NCBI RefSeq assembly: GCF_963668165.1
Contig: NZ_OY764213.1
Location: forward strand, 186,001 to 250,000
Direction of reading: 5' to 3'
DNA: 64,000 nt
Source of the DNA: Marispirochaeta sp.
Lineage (GTDB): Bacteria; Spirochaetota; Spirochaetia; JC444; Marispirochaetaceae
The notes under the pieces were generated by a model. That model saw only the letters and a program-made list of their open reading frames with translations. It searched no databases and was not told the DNA's origin. Position numbers and translations under genes: made by a program. Shown piece by piece: positions 50,608 to 59,060 of this stretch; position 1 is the stretch's first letter; every line of letters starts with the position of its first letter.

Positions 50608-51567
50608 TCAACTCCTTATTGATGTTATATTTGACAAGGCCTTCTCGGCCTTTTCAACTATGGATTGTACGGTGATACCGTATTTTTCGAAGAGCTCTTC
50701 TGGTGTGCCCGATTCCGAGAACCTGTCATCAAGTCCGATTCGAACAACCCTCCGGGGACAGAAAGCAGAAGAAGTTTCGCAGACGGCGCTTCCCAGGCCA
50801 CCGATTGTATTATGATCCTCCACAACAAGCGCTGCCTTACAACTTTGCAGGTGATCCAGAATCTCTTCTACAGGTAAGGGTTTAATCGTTGAGACTTCTA
50901 CTCCCCGGACGCTTATGCCCCGGGAACTGAGTTCCTTGCATGCCTCTTTGATATAAGGAAGTACAAAGCCGTGACCGAAAATGACCAGATCTTCTCCTTC
51001 ATCGAAGAAAGTACGGCACTTACCGAACTCGAAAGGTGTATCTTCCGTCCAGAAAACGGGATCACGTCCACTTCCTATGCGTAAATACACCGGTCCGTCG
51101 ATCTGCTCCGTCATAACACGCACGGCTTGACGGACTTGCCCGGCATCGGCAGGCGACAGTACCGTGATTCCCGGGATGGTCCGGGTAATTCCAAGGTCCT
51201 CAAGACCCTGGTGAGTAACGCCTTCGCGCTCTCCTGATCCCATTCCTCCATTAGCTCCGATTACCTTTACATTCAATCCCGGATAAGCTACAGCGTTACG
51301 TAACTGCTCACACGCCCGCTGGGTTGCAAATACAGCATAGGAAACATATACGGGGGTCATGCCGCATGATGCAATCCCCGCCGAAATTGCCATAGCCGCC
51401 TGCTCGGAGATTCCGACTTCAATAAAATTTGACGGATACTTCTCCATGAAATCCTGCGCCTTGATTACACCGGCAGAGTCAGAGGAGACAAGGACGATCG
51501 ACTTATCATTTTCAATCACATCGAACAGACCTTCGGTAACAGCTCTTCGCGTACTTTTCTGATTCAT
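50608..51567 (-). CDS. Split transketolase, C-terminal subunit, cluster C
   Basis: A 319-residue subunit with VSSDSAGVIKAQDFM, the catalytic FIEVGISEQAAMAISAGIA, YVSYAVFATQRACEQLRN, GSGEREGVTHQ and VEDHNTIGGLGSAV. It starts one base from the stop of the N-terminal subunit gene. It is homologous to the cluster B subunit at 43292-44233 throughout, though clearly diverged. The heteromer transfers a two-carbon unit between an unknown ketose-type donor and an aldehyde. Confidence 0.9.
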   Translation of the reverse strand: MNQKSTRRAVTEGLFDVIENDKSIVLVSSDSAGVIKAQDFMEKYPSNFIEVGISEQAAMAISAGIASCGMTPVYVSYAVFATQRACEQLRNAVAYPGLNVKVIGANGGMGSGEREGVTHQGLEDLGITRTIPGITVLSPADAGQVRQAVRVMTEQIDGPVYLRIGSGRDPVFWTEDTPFEFGKCRTFFDEGEDLVIFGHGFVLPYIKEACKELSSRGISVRGVEVSTIKPLPVEEILDHLQSCKAALVVEDHNTIGGLGSAVCETSSAFCPRRVVRIGLDDRFSESGTPEELFEKYGITVQSIVEKAEKALSNITSIRS

Positions 51568-52403
51568 TAATCAGTCCCCTCCAGTTGGTGTATTCCGTTG
51601 GCGAACTCTTCCTCGGTGGGAACACGTTTGTGCCAGGAATTATTGTCTTCCATAAAATCCAACCCTTTACCCTTGACGGTATTGCAGATAATAACTGAAG
51701 AGCGGGGCTCAGCTTCAGACTCTCGGAGAGCCGAGAAAATCTCATCAAAATCATGCCCGTCTATTTCCCTGCAAGCAACGCGGAAGGCTTCAAATTTTTC
51801 CATTAAAGGGAGAATACCGCTGACCTCTGATACCGGACCGCCACTTTGTCGTTTATTATGATCAATAAGAATATACAGGTTATCCAATGAATACTTGGCC
51901 GCCACCTGGAGGGCTTCCCACACAATTCCCTCCTGAAGTTCTCCATCTCCGGCAAGTACGTATACTCTGCTATTTTTCTTTTGGTGCTTCAACGCCCAGG
52001 CCATCCCGACTCCCATTGCAAGACCATTACCAAGCGGTCCTGTAGTTGCATCGATTCCCGGGGTTTTCACCATATCCGGATGCCCCTGAAGTCTGGAATT
52101 AATTTTCCTAAGAGAATATTTCTCCTTTTCCGGAAAGAACCCTCGGCGCATAAGCGCCGCGTAAAGAAGAGGACATGCATGACCTTTTGATAAAACAAAG
52201 CGATCACGATACTCCCAGGCGGGATTATCTGGACGAACATTGAGAATCCCACCAAAATAGAGAGCTGTTATTATTTCTGCGGCAGAGTAGGCCGGACCAG
52301 GATGTCCGTCTTTTACATCATAGATCATCTCAAGAACATCTTTTCGTAGAAGCGATGCAGTTTTACGCAGCGTATCGGTGAATGGGACTCCAGTGTCATT
52401 CAT
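51567..52403 (-). CDS. Split transketolase, N-terminal subunit, cluster C
   Basis: A 278-residue subunit with DVKDGHPGPAYSAAEIITALYF, LSKGHACPLLYAAL, GPLGNGLAMGVGMA and the diphosphate motif GDGELQEGIVWEAL, then IDGHDFDEI. Its start overlaps the stop of the racemase-like gene by four bases. Histidines that line the sugar phosphate in ordinary transketolase are partly kept (KGHA), so substrate choice cannot be read directly. Confidence 0.92.
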   Translation of the reverse strand: MNDTGVPFTDTLRKTASLLRKDVLEMIYDVKDGHPGPAYSAAEIITALYFGGILNVRPDNPAWEYRDRFVLSKGHACPLLYAALMRRGFFPEKEKYSLRKINSRLQGHPDMVKTPGIDATTGPLGNGLAMGVGMAWALKHQKKNSRVYVLAGDGELQEGIVWEALQVAAKYSLDNLYILIDHNKRQSGGPVSEVSGILPLMEKFEAFRVACREIDGHDFDEIFSALRESEAEPRSSVIICNTVKGKGLDFMEDNNSWHKRVPTEEEFANGIHQLEGTD

Positions 52404-53059
52404 TTCATGTACCTCCGTATGGCTTCAAGTCCGGATTTAAGGCTGCTTAAAACGGGAATTCCAGTACTCTCTCGAAGAGCAGCCTCCATCCGGGCCATTG
52501 AACCCTGTGCCAGCACAATAACATCACACGAATCTGAAACCTGTTTAGCGGTTTCAGAAAGAAGCTGATCGTGACGTGCAGGATCTCCTTCGGTCAATGC
52601 TTTGAATGCACCATCGGCCAAACCGTTTACTATTTCGACTTTTTTCCCTTTTTCTTCCGCAACTTGTTTGATCAATTCCATTGTTGGATTCAATGTTGTC
52701 GGAAGTGTCGCCAGAACTCCTATGGTCTGCGCCGTATCCACAGCCTGCTCAACCATTGGCCTGTCGATACGCAGCACAGGTATATCAAAAAACGGCTGTA
52801 AATAGTCTACAGACTCGCCCACGGAAGAGCACGTTTCAAGAATAACATCAACTTCCATCCCGGCGCCGATATGACAATACTGATGTATTCGCTCCAGCAC
52901 AGCAGGCGTCATTTTTCCCGCCTCTATTACATCCGCGATCAGGCTGTCATCCAGGATACTAATTACCCGTACATTCTTTAACACCTCTTGTGCCATCTTT
53001 TTCAACGGATCAACAAGAGCTGCACCGGTCACCAGTGTCATAACTGTCCTAGGTCTCAT
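52400..53059 (-). CDS. Asp/Glu-racemase-superfamily protein with one catalytic cysteine
   Basis: A 219-residue protein of the Asp/Glu/hydantoin racemase superfamily. The first catalytic Cys is present in ILETCSSVG (C77). At the place of the second (usually GCAGM) it has AQGSMARM, with S187. One-cysteine members include arylmalonate decarboxylase and isomerase-type enzymes, so true racemase activity is doubtful. It is the first gene of cluster C, behind a regulated promoter. It probably isomerises or decarboxylates the imported acid before the transketolase step, which is inference. Confidence 0.75.
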   Translation of the reverse strand: MRPRTVMTLVTGAALVDPLKKMAQEVLKNVRVISILDDSLIADVIEAGKMTPAVLERIHQYCHIGAGMEVDVILETCSSVGESVDYLQPFFDIPVLRIDRPMVEQAVDTAQTIGVLATLPTTLNPTMELIKQVAEEKGKKVEIVNGLADGAFKALTEGDPARHDQLLSETAKQVSDSCDVIVLAQGSMARMEAALRESTGIPVLSSLKSGLEAIRRYMK

Positions 53060-53087
53060 TCAATTTCCCGCAAATAATCATAAGTTT

Positions 53088-53142
53088 AACATCGGTTGTC
53101 CGATGTTTGATCTATCGTAACTCTGGAGTTACTATCTGTCAA
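53088..53142 (-). promoter_or_regulatory. Promoter and two palindromic operators of cluster C
   Basis: On the minus strand TTGACA (53137-53142) and TACGAT (53114-53119) have a 17-base spacer. GTAACTC-TG-GAGTTAC (53117-53132) lies within the spacer, and AACATCGG-TTGT-CCGATGTT (53088-53107) covers the start region. Both are perfect inverted repeats suited to a GntR dimer. The A-tract plus CATTGACAG context matches cluster B. Confidence 0.72.
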
Positions 53143-53252
53143 TGTTTTTTTTGAATATTTCTGGATACGCGCGAATCTGGAGCAATCCGAATCTGATTGC
53201 GGAATTCTCCGTCCGGGCTTACACTTAAATTAACAAAGACGAGGAGGAGCAT

Positions 53253-53699
53253 ATGCTTATCGAAGCCCTGCTTAAGAGCAAAGCTGTTCCCGGTGTGATT
53301 ACCATTACCGGGGATACTCCCGTCGCCGACGCTGTAACAGAAATGAACAAGCACCATATCGGGGCGGTATTGGTAGTGAATCAGGAGAAACAGCTTTTGG
53401 GTATCCTGTCAGAACGGGATATACTGCACCACTTTACCGAGTGCAGCAGAGGATTGTCAGTTAAAGATATCATGACCCCCAGGTCCAGGCTGATTATCGG
53501 CCACACCGACGACACCATCGAGTACGCCATGAAAGTGTTCACAAACAACAAGGTACGCCATCTGCCTGTACTCGACGGAGACTGCATAATCGGCATTATT
53601 TCTATTGGAGACGTACTTAAGGCACATTTAAAAAGCCTGGAACACGATAACAAAATGCTCGAGGATTACGTAACGGGAGCCTCATTTGTAATCGATTAG
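53253..53699 (+). CDS. Two-CBS-domain protein
   Basis: A 148-residue protein made of two CBS motifs: GVITITGDTPVADAVTEMNKHHIGAVLVV (in parts) followed by GILSERDILHHF, then MTPRSRLIIGHTDDTIEYAM, VRHLPVLDGDCIIGIISIGDVLKAHL. CBS pairs bind adenine nucleotides and act as energy sensors. No fused catalytic domain is present. GAGGAGG precedes the ATG. It is the gene just upstream of exonuclease I, 61 bases away, but no functional link is apparent. Confidence 0.9.
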   Translation: MLIEALLKSKAVPGVITITGDTPVADAVTEMNKHHIGAVLVVNQEKQLLGILSERDILHHFTECSRGLSVKDIMTPRSRLIIGHTDDTIEYAMKVFTNNKVRHLPVLDGDCIIGIISIGDVLKAHLKSLEHDNKMLEDYVTGASFVID

Positions 53700-53760
53700 A
53701 AGGGGAAGAGATCTTTCCGGGCAATTGTTTCACGGTCCCTGCCATGATAGACTGCCGAAT

Positions 53761-55200
53761 ATGGCAAGCATCTACTGGTACGATCTGGAAACCTTTGGCA
53801 GAAACCCCTTCTATGACCGCATTGCCCAGTTCGCGGGGCTCAGAACAGACGACGTCTTTGAGCCTGTCGGTTCGCCCCAAGTCTATTACTGCCGACTCTC
53901 CCCGGATTACCTTCCGGACCCTGGAGCCTGCATGATTACCGGCATTACCCCCCAGGAAGTGCAGTCAAAAGGCATGCCGGAAGCAGAGTTTGTTCATAAT
54001 ATTCTACAAGAGTTCTCCAAACCCGGAACCTGTGTTACAGGCTACAATTCAATCCGCTTCGATGACGAGTTTATCCGCAATGCCCTGTACAGGAATTTCT
54101 ACGACCCGTATGAACGGGAGTATCAGGACGGTAATTCCCGCTGGGACATACTTGATCTGCTGCGAACAGCTCACGATCTGCGTCCCGAGGGGATCACCTG
54201 GGTTCGAAAGGAAGACGGCAAACCGGATTTTACCCTGGAGACCCTTGCCGCAGCCAATAGAATAGAACATGAACACGCCCACGACGCCCTCAGCGACGTA
54301 TACGCTACCATTGGACTGGCCCGGCTGGTACATGGAAAACAGCCCAGGCTCTTTCGGTATCTTTTCCGTTTACGTAAAAAACAGGAGGTATGGAAACATA
54401 TCGACCTGTACAAGCAGACTCCCTTTCTGCATACATCGGGAATGTTCACCTCCCCTTACGGCTGCACAAGCCTTGTAATGCCCCTGACTGTCGATCCGAA
54501 TAACGGAAACTGCGTTCTCTGCTATGACCTCCGTTACGACCCGCGTCCCCTGATCGAACTGACCACCGACGAGGTCCGCAGGCAAATATTTACCCCGTCC
54601 AAAGAGCTTTCCGGAGACCGTATCCACATAAAGGGGATTCATGTTAACCGTGGGCCGTCAATTTCACCGGTAAAAATGCTGGATGAAAAATCTGCCGGCC
54701 GTCTTGGAATCGACCTGGATACCTGCCGTGAAAACTACCGACTCCTCCGGGATGCGGGAGACCTGCTGCAAAAGGTCCGGCAGGTATATACCATCGATAG
54801 GCCCCAGGAGGAGACTCGGGATCCGGACCTTCAAATCTACTCCGGAGGCTTTTTCAAGGACAGCGACAGAGAGGGTTTCCAGCAGATCCACGCGGCGAAA
54901 CCGGAAGACCTGCCTGAGCTGCAGCGTAAATGGGAGGACCCGCGAATACCGGAAATGCTGTGGCGCTATATCTTTCGTAACTACCCGGATGTTATGCCGG
55001 AGAGTGAACAGAGGAAGTGGAAAAGCTTCTGCGCCTCCAGAATACTGATTCCTTCTGCTTCAGAAGCAGTCAGGCTGCCGGAGTTCCGCAAGAAGCTGGC
55101 CGCCTGCCGGGAGGACAAAACCCTGCCTCCCCGCAGGAAAATCATCGTTGGCGAACTGGAAGCCTGGGCCCGGCAGCTTGAAGGTGAACTGCTTTCGTAA
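53761..55200 (+). CDS. sbcB: Exodeoxyribonuclease I
   Basis: A 479-residue 3'-5' single-strand DNA exonuclease closely matching enteric SbcB/ExoI in layout. The DnaQ-like catalytic acids lie in WYDLETFG (near 7-14), NSIRFDDEFIRN and AHDALSDVYATI. Diagnostic stretches are LITGITPQE-like MITGITPQE, RNFYDPY, NSRWDILDL, and the later SH3-like and helical regions (KELSGDRIHIKGIHVN). It acts in mismatch repair and recombination. I start it at ATG 53761 (MASIYWYDLE), though no strong ribosome binding site is visible. The family is best known from gammaproteobacteria, so lateral transfer is possible. Confidence 0.93.
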   Translation: MASIYWYDLETFGRNPFYDRIAQFAGLRTDDVFEPVGSPQVYYCRLSPDYLPDPGACMITGITPQEVQSKGMPEAEFVHNILQEFSKPGTCVTGYNSIRFDDEFIRNALYRNFYDPYEREYQDGNSRWDILDLLRTAHDLRPEGITWVRKEDGKPDFTLETLAAANRIEHEHAHDALSDVYATIGLARLVHGKQPRLFRYLFRLRKKQEVWKHIDLYKQTPFLHTSGMFTSPYGCTSLVMPLTVDPNNGNCVLCYDLRYDPRPLIELTTDEVRRQIFTPSKELSGDRIHIKGIHVNRGPSISPVKMLDEKSAGRLGIDLDTCRENYRLLRDAGDLLQKVRQVYTIDRPQEETRDPDLQIYSGGFFKDSDREGFQQIHAAKPEDLPELQRKWEDPRIPEMLWRYIFRNYPDVMPESEQRKWKSFCASRILIPSASEAVRLPEFRKKLAACREDKTLPPRRKIIVGELEAWARQLEGELLS

Positions 55201-55207
55201 AAGCGGA

Positions 55208-55906
55208 TCAGGAATCATGGCGGTGAAACTTGAGATGCAGACGTTCGCCTTTTCGGGAAACCCGCAGTACCTCCGCGCCAATGTTTCGGTACTTTTTATG
55301 CTGATATGAGAAGCTGATCTTCAAATCGTCTCTTTCGGAAAAACGCTTCTCAGGGTTTTCGACGCTCGCGCCATGGGAACTCAGGTCGTACATTCGTGCC
55401 GTAAACTCCTGATCGTCATGGCCCACTGGCGTAAGGGTTGCCGTAATATCGACCTTTCTGCGCGGCAGCTTTCTGCGCGTAAGGGCGACAGCCCTCACCT
55501 CTTCCGAGATGGGCTTGAGCCTGGCCTTATATAGTACACTACGGGCCAGATCATCCCGGTTTCCTCCTTTCTGCAGATGTTTTCGCAGGCAGGCGTTAAA
55601 AACATGGCTGTCCACCAGCAGGGAGTATCGTTTTTCAGGGGTTTCCAGAAAAGCGGCCAGCTGCGTAATGAAGGCAGCCTCCTCAGGAGTGATTTCAAAC
55701 TTCTTTATGTAGTAGTTCCATTTGGCTTCCCAGGCTTTGTAAAGAGTCTCCCGCTCCCTGATCTTCCGACGCTTGTTTGCTGCCAGTAAAAAGGCAATAA
55801 ACAGGAAGATCAGGATCAGAAAGACCGCTGTTTCCACAGGACCAGAGTTAAGAGAACGCTGATATATTGCTTTCCAGATTCTTTCCAGGAAATCCATATC
55901 TCCCAA
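55208..55906 (-). CDS. Membrane-anchored PilZ-domain protein
   Basis: A 232-residue protein: one N-terminal transmembrane helix (VETAVFLILIFLFIAFLLAA), a helical middle, and a C-terminal PilZ domain (about 140-232) with the cyclic-di-GMP-binding motifs LPRRK (RxxxR type) and DLSSHGASV (D-x-S-x-x-G). In spirochaetes similar PilZ proteins influence motility and envelope behaviour. It is convergent with exonuclease I, with only seven bases between the stops. Confidence 0.85.
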   Translation of the reverse strand: MGDMDFLERIWKAIYQRSLNSGPVETAVFLILIFLFIAFLLAANKRRKIRERETLYKAWEAKWNYYIKKFEITPEEAAFITQLAAFLETPEKRYSLLVDSHVFNACLRKHLQKGGNRDDLARSVLYKARLKPISEEVRAVALTRRKLPRRKVDITATLTPVGHDDQEFTARMYDLSSHGASVENPEKRFSERDDLKISFSYQHKKYRNIGAEVLRVSRKGERLHLKFHRHDS

Positions 55907-56025
55907 TAAGATACTATTGTATAAGCTCCTTCAAAAGCATTTTTTCCCTTTTACAGAAAGAAACTGGTCAATACAGGTGAATAGTGATATTATCTAGCCA
56001 AAATACCTTTACAGGAGAAAAAATC

Positions 56026-56805
56026 ATGCAACTAAAAAAACTTGCAACACTTTTGCTGATACTAATGATCGTTTCCACTTTCGCCTATTCTGCACCATTA
56101 AAGGGAATGTCCCTCAATGGCGCGACCGGGCTTATAAGCATTCCTTCCGGCCGCATCGGATGGGAACGGAGCGCCGATATTGGTATTGATCTTGGATATC
56201 ATGCAATTGTTGACGACGAGACCGTTCACATTCCCAAAGCGTCAATCAGCCTCTTCAAGATCGCGGAACTCGGCTTTGCCTATGATACCCAGGATGACTC
56301 AGACAATTCTGACACCATACTGCACGGAAAAATCCAGCTGCCCATCAAGGGCTCCTCGGCCGTTGCCGTCGGCGGAAACCACCAGATGCTTCAGACCGCA
56401 GGAAATGATACCGATCTTACCCAGATATACCTGGCTGCTACCTACCCGGGAGAATTTTTCAAGATGCCCGCGGAAACAACTTTTGTAGTAGGCAAAAGTT
56501 TCGGTGACAGGGCACCCGACGATGCTATCGATTTCGGAATGGGTTTTGACCTGCTGTTGTTCCCGGATATCTTTCAGGGTTACATTCACTGGATTAACGA
56601 CTTTGCCAACTTCTCCTATTCAGCCGACGCCTATGCAGCAGATGCTAACTTCCGGGGAGTATTCAATACCGGTATCAGGGTAGATCTGGCCAGCATCCCC
56701 GCGTTCTCAAAATTCAAATTCGCCCTTGACGCCATCATGACCGATGCTCTCGACGACAACAGGGCCTTCAGTCTGGGGTTAACCTTCGGCGCTCCCATTG
56801 GATAG
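56026..56805 (+). CDS. Exported beta-barrel-like protein (YjbH-like pattern)
   Basis: A 259-residue protein with signal peptide (MQLKKLATLLLILMIVSTFAYS). The mature N-terminus LKGMSLNGATGLISIPSG recalls the start of YjbH-like and related outer-membrane proteins (a G-x-T-G-L-I-x-x-P-x-A pattern). Strand-rich sequence continues to the end (FSLGLTFGAPIG). AGGAG precedes the ATG. A TATTAT at 55988-55993 may be the -10 box. A strong terminator follows the stop. The function is unknown; a role in surface polysaccharide handling is conceivable. Confidence 0.72.
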   Translation: MQLKKLATLLLILMIVSTFAYSAPLKGMSLNGATGLISIPSGRIGWERSADIGIDLGYHAIVDDETVHIPKASISLFKIAELGFAYDTQDDSDNSDTILHGKIQLPIKGSSAVAVGGNHQMLQTAGNDTDLTQIYLAATYPGEFFKMPAETTFVVGKSFGDRAPDDAIDFGMGFDLLLFPDIFQGYIHWINDFANFSYSADAYAADANFRGVFNTGIRVDLASIPAFSKFKFALDAIMTDALDDNRAFSLGLTFGAPIG

Positions 56806-56830
56806 AACAGAAGGATTTTTAATCAACTTG

Positions 56831-56860
56831 ATGCGGGCACAGGATGCCCGCATTTTTTTT
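56831..56860 (+). terminator. Rho-independent terminator
   Basis: ATGCGGGC (56831-56838) and GCCCGCAT (56846-56853) form a perfect 8-bp stem followed by eight T, 25 bases after the stop of the barrel-like gene. Confidence 0.93.
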
Positions 56861-56920
56861 ACCGAAAATTCTTGTTCCGGGGAATAAAGCACTCTATGAT
56901 ATATACAGGGAGGCACAGTA

Positions 56921-57823
56921 ATGCAGAGAGGAATTGTATCTGTCAGTAAATCTGTTCCGACCACCGAGGGAGCAGGAGTTTCCTTGCGCAGGGCTTTCGG
57001 CTTTGGTAAAACCGAAGATTATGATCCTTTTCTTCTTCTGGATGATTTTCGGGGCGATGATCCTGCAGCCTATGCCGCCGGCTTTCCATGGCATCCTCAC
57101 AGGGGAATAGAAACCATTACATATATGCTCGCCGGCAGTGTGGAGCACCAGGACAGTCTCGGCAACAGCGGAACCATTCGGCCCGGCGAGGTTCAATGGA
57201 TGACCGCCGGAAGCGGTATTATACACCAGGAGATGCCCAAACCTGATGATTCCGGGCGCATGTACGGGTTTCAGCTGTGGGCAAACCTGCCCACAGCGAA
57301 AAAAATGACTGCTCCCAGGTATCAGCAGTACGGATCAAAAGAGATCCCGCGTGTTCAAAGCTCATCTGGTGCTGCAGCCAGGATAATCTGCGGAGAACTC
57401 TGGGGATTGAGCGGTCCGGTAGAAGGAATCGGTGTAGATCCGGCCTGCTTTGACATTGAACTGCCCGCCGGTGTATCCCAGGAAATACCGATAGCCCCCG
57501 GCCGCCACGCCTTTGCCTATGTAATCGCAGGAGGCGGGTTCTTCTGCGGAACACGGGAACCCTTCGAAGTACCCCAGACAAGCGCCGGATGGGCGGATAC
57601 GGTTGTTGAGAAGCAGATAGTAAACCACCACCTGCTTTTATTCTCCGATGGGGATGCTATAACTGTCCAGGCCGGAGATGAAGGCATCCGGTTTCTGCTG
57701 GTCTCTGGTAATCCCCTGGGAGAACCAGTCGCCTGGTACGGTCCTATCGTCATGAATACCCGGGAGGAACTGCAAACGGCCTTCAGAGAATTGGAGGAGG
57801 GGACCTTCCTGGATTCCCATTAG
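56921..57823 (+). CDS. Pirin-family protein
   Basis: A 300-residue double-cupin protein of the pirin/YhhW family. The metal-binding cupin motif is FPWHPHRGIETITYMLAGSVEH (as two pieces: HPHRGIET and VEH), then GEVQWMTAGSGIIHQE, with the usual His-His-His-Glu set. Bacterial pirins include quercetinase-active and redox-sensing members. GGAGGCACAGTA precedes the ATG. It stands alone, with a terminator upstream. No partner suggests a substrate. Confidence 0.92.
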   Translation: MQRGIVSVSKSVPTTEGAGVSLRRAFGFGKTEDYDPFLLLDDFRGDDPAAYAAGFPWHPHRGIETITYMLAGSVEHQDSLGNSGTIRPGEVQWMTAGSGIIHQEMPKPDDSGRMYGFQLWANLPTAKKMTAPRYQQYGSKEIPRVQSSSGAAARIICGELWGLSGPVEGIGVDPACFDIELPAGVSQEIPIAPGRHAFAYVIAGGGFFCGTREPFEVPQTSAGWADTVVEKQIVNHHLLLFSDGDAITVQAGDEGIRFLLVSGNPLGEPVAWYGPIVMNTREELQTAFRELEEGTFLDSH

Positions 57824-58002
57824 CACAAACAGAGGAGGCACATACAAAATAATTTCTGACACGAAGTTCTCATAAAATCTTTTTTTCTCTATTCTATCCT
57901 CCCTCAATAAGCAAATAGCACATTGTTCTACATATTTACATATAGCATAAACATTTACTCACCTATCTCAATGAAATAGTCATATTTATGCTTGTAGAGA
58001 AC

Positions 58003-58031
58003 TTGACTTAAGTATTTTTATTATTTAGTAT
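58003..58031 (+). promoter_or_regulatory. Promoter of the OpuA operon
   Basis: TTGACT (58003-58008) and TAGTAT (58026-58031) are 17 bases apart in an AT-rich stretch. The rest of the 57824-58068 gap shows no gene. The start would lie about 30 bases before the ATG at 58069. Confidence 0.6.
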
Positions 58032-58068
58032 TCGAAATATAATCAGTAATTTATTTTAGGAGAAGAGA

Positions 58069-59031
58069 ATGAAACGAATCGTGTTATGGAGCTTGACGGC
58101 TCTAACTGTCCTGGCAGCAGCTTTTACAATTGCCGGATGCACGCAAAAAGAAGATGAAACAGTCAAGATTGTATTTGGTGACGTATCCTGGGACAGCGTG
58201 CAGGTCCACAACCGCATTGCTGCGTTTATTATACAGAACGGACTGGAAGGCTCGTATGATATAGAATATCTCGCGGGCGATACACTCCCGATTATAAATG
58301 GAATTATCCAGGGAGATATCGATGTTGATATGGAATCCTGGCACTCCAATTTTCCCGAAGCCTATAAAGACGGAATCGATTCCGGAAACATGATAGATCT
58401 GGGCAAGAATATGCCCGACGCGCCTCAGGGCTGGTGGATGCCCCGTTATGTTGTGGAAGGACCCGACGCACCAGCCCCCGATCTTGAGTCCCTTGAGGAT
58501 CTGCCGAAATACGCCCATCTCTTTTCGGATCCAGAGGACCCAGGCAAGGGCGTTATCTACGGTGGAGTCGCCGGCTGGTCACAAATGGAGATTTCCGAGG
58601 AGATCTTTGAAGAATACGGACTGGGCGACACCTTCAACCTGACCATTGCCGGTTCAGGTTCGGCCCTGGCGGCTGTAATGGTCGGTGCCTATCAAAAGAA
58701 AGAGCCGGTTCTGGCATATTACTGGGCTCCGACTGCTGTGCTCGGAAAACTGGATATGGTCCGTATTAAAGGAAGCGAATACGACGCGGCCCTTGTCAAC
58801 ATTCTGGTCAACAAGAGCATGCTGGAAAAAGCTCCTAAGGTAGTCGATTTTTTGAGGAACTATTCAACCAGTGTAGCAGACAACAACGAGTTTCTTGCCA
58901 GGATGGACGATGCAGACTGGGATCATCAGGAAACCGCGATCTGGTTCCTTAAGGAAAAAGAAGAGATCTGGACTTCCTGGGTAAATGAGGAAGTCGCAAG
59001 GCGTGTAAAGGAAGCCCTCGCGTCTCTATAG
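58069..59031 (+). CDS. opuAC: Glycine betaine-type ABC transporter, substrate-binding lipoprotein
   Basis: A 320-residue solute receptor of the OpuAC family. Its lipobox is TIAGC (Cys24). The quaternary-amine-binding pattern is present: VFGDVSWDSVQVHN, DIDVDMESWHSN, QGWWMPRYV and YYWAPTAVLGK, with several Trp residues that form the cationic cage. It binds betaine, choline or a related osmolyte and delivers it to the permease encoded downstream. It is the first of three osmoprotectant genes. AGGAG stands before the ATG. Exact ligand choice among betaine, proline betaine and choline is not certain. Confidence 0.92.
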   Translation: MKRIVLWSLTALTVLAAAFTIAGCTQKEDETVKIVFGDVSWDSVQVHNRIAAFIIQNGLEGSYDIEYLAGDTLPIINGIIQGDIDVDMESWHSNFPEAYKDGIDSGNMIDLGKNMPDAPQGWWMPRYVVEGPDAPAPDLESLEDLPKYAHLFSDPEDPGKGVIYGGVAGWSQMEISEEIFEEYGLGDTFNLTIAGSGSALAAVMVGAYQKKEPVLAYYWAPTAVLGKLDMVRIKGSEYDAALVNILVNKSMLEKAPKVVDFLRNYSTSVADNNEFLARMDDADWDHQETAIWFLKEKEEIWTSWVNEEVARRVKEALASL

Positions 59032-59060
59032 TGGGTAATTTTCAAGGAGATACGGATACT

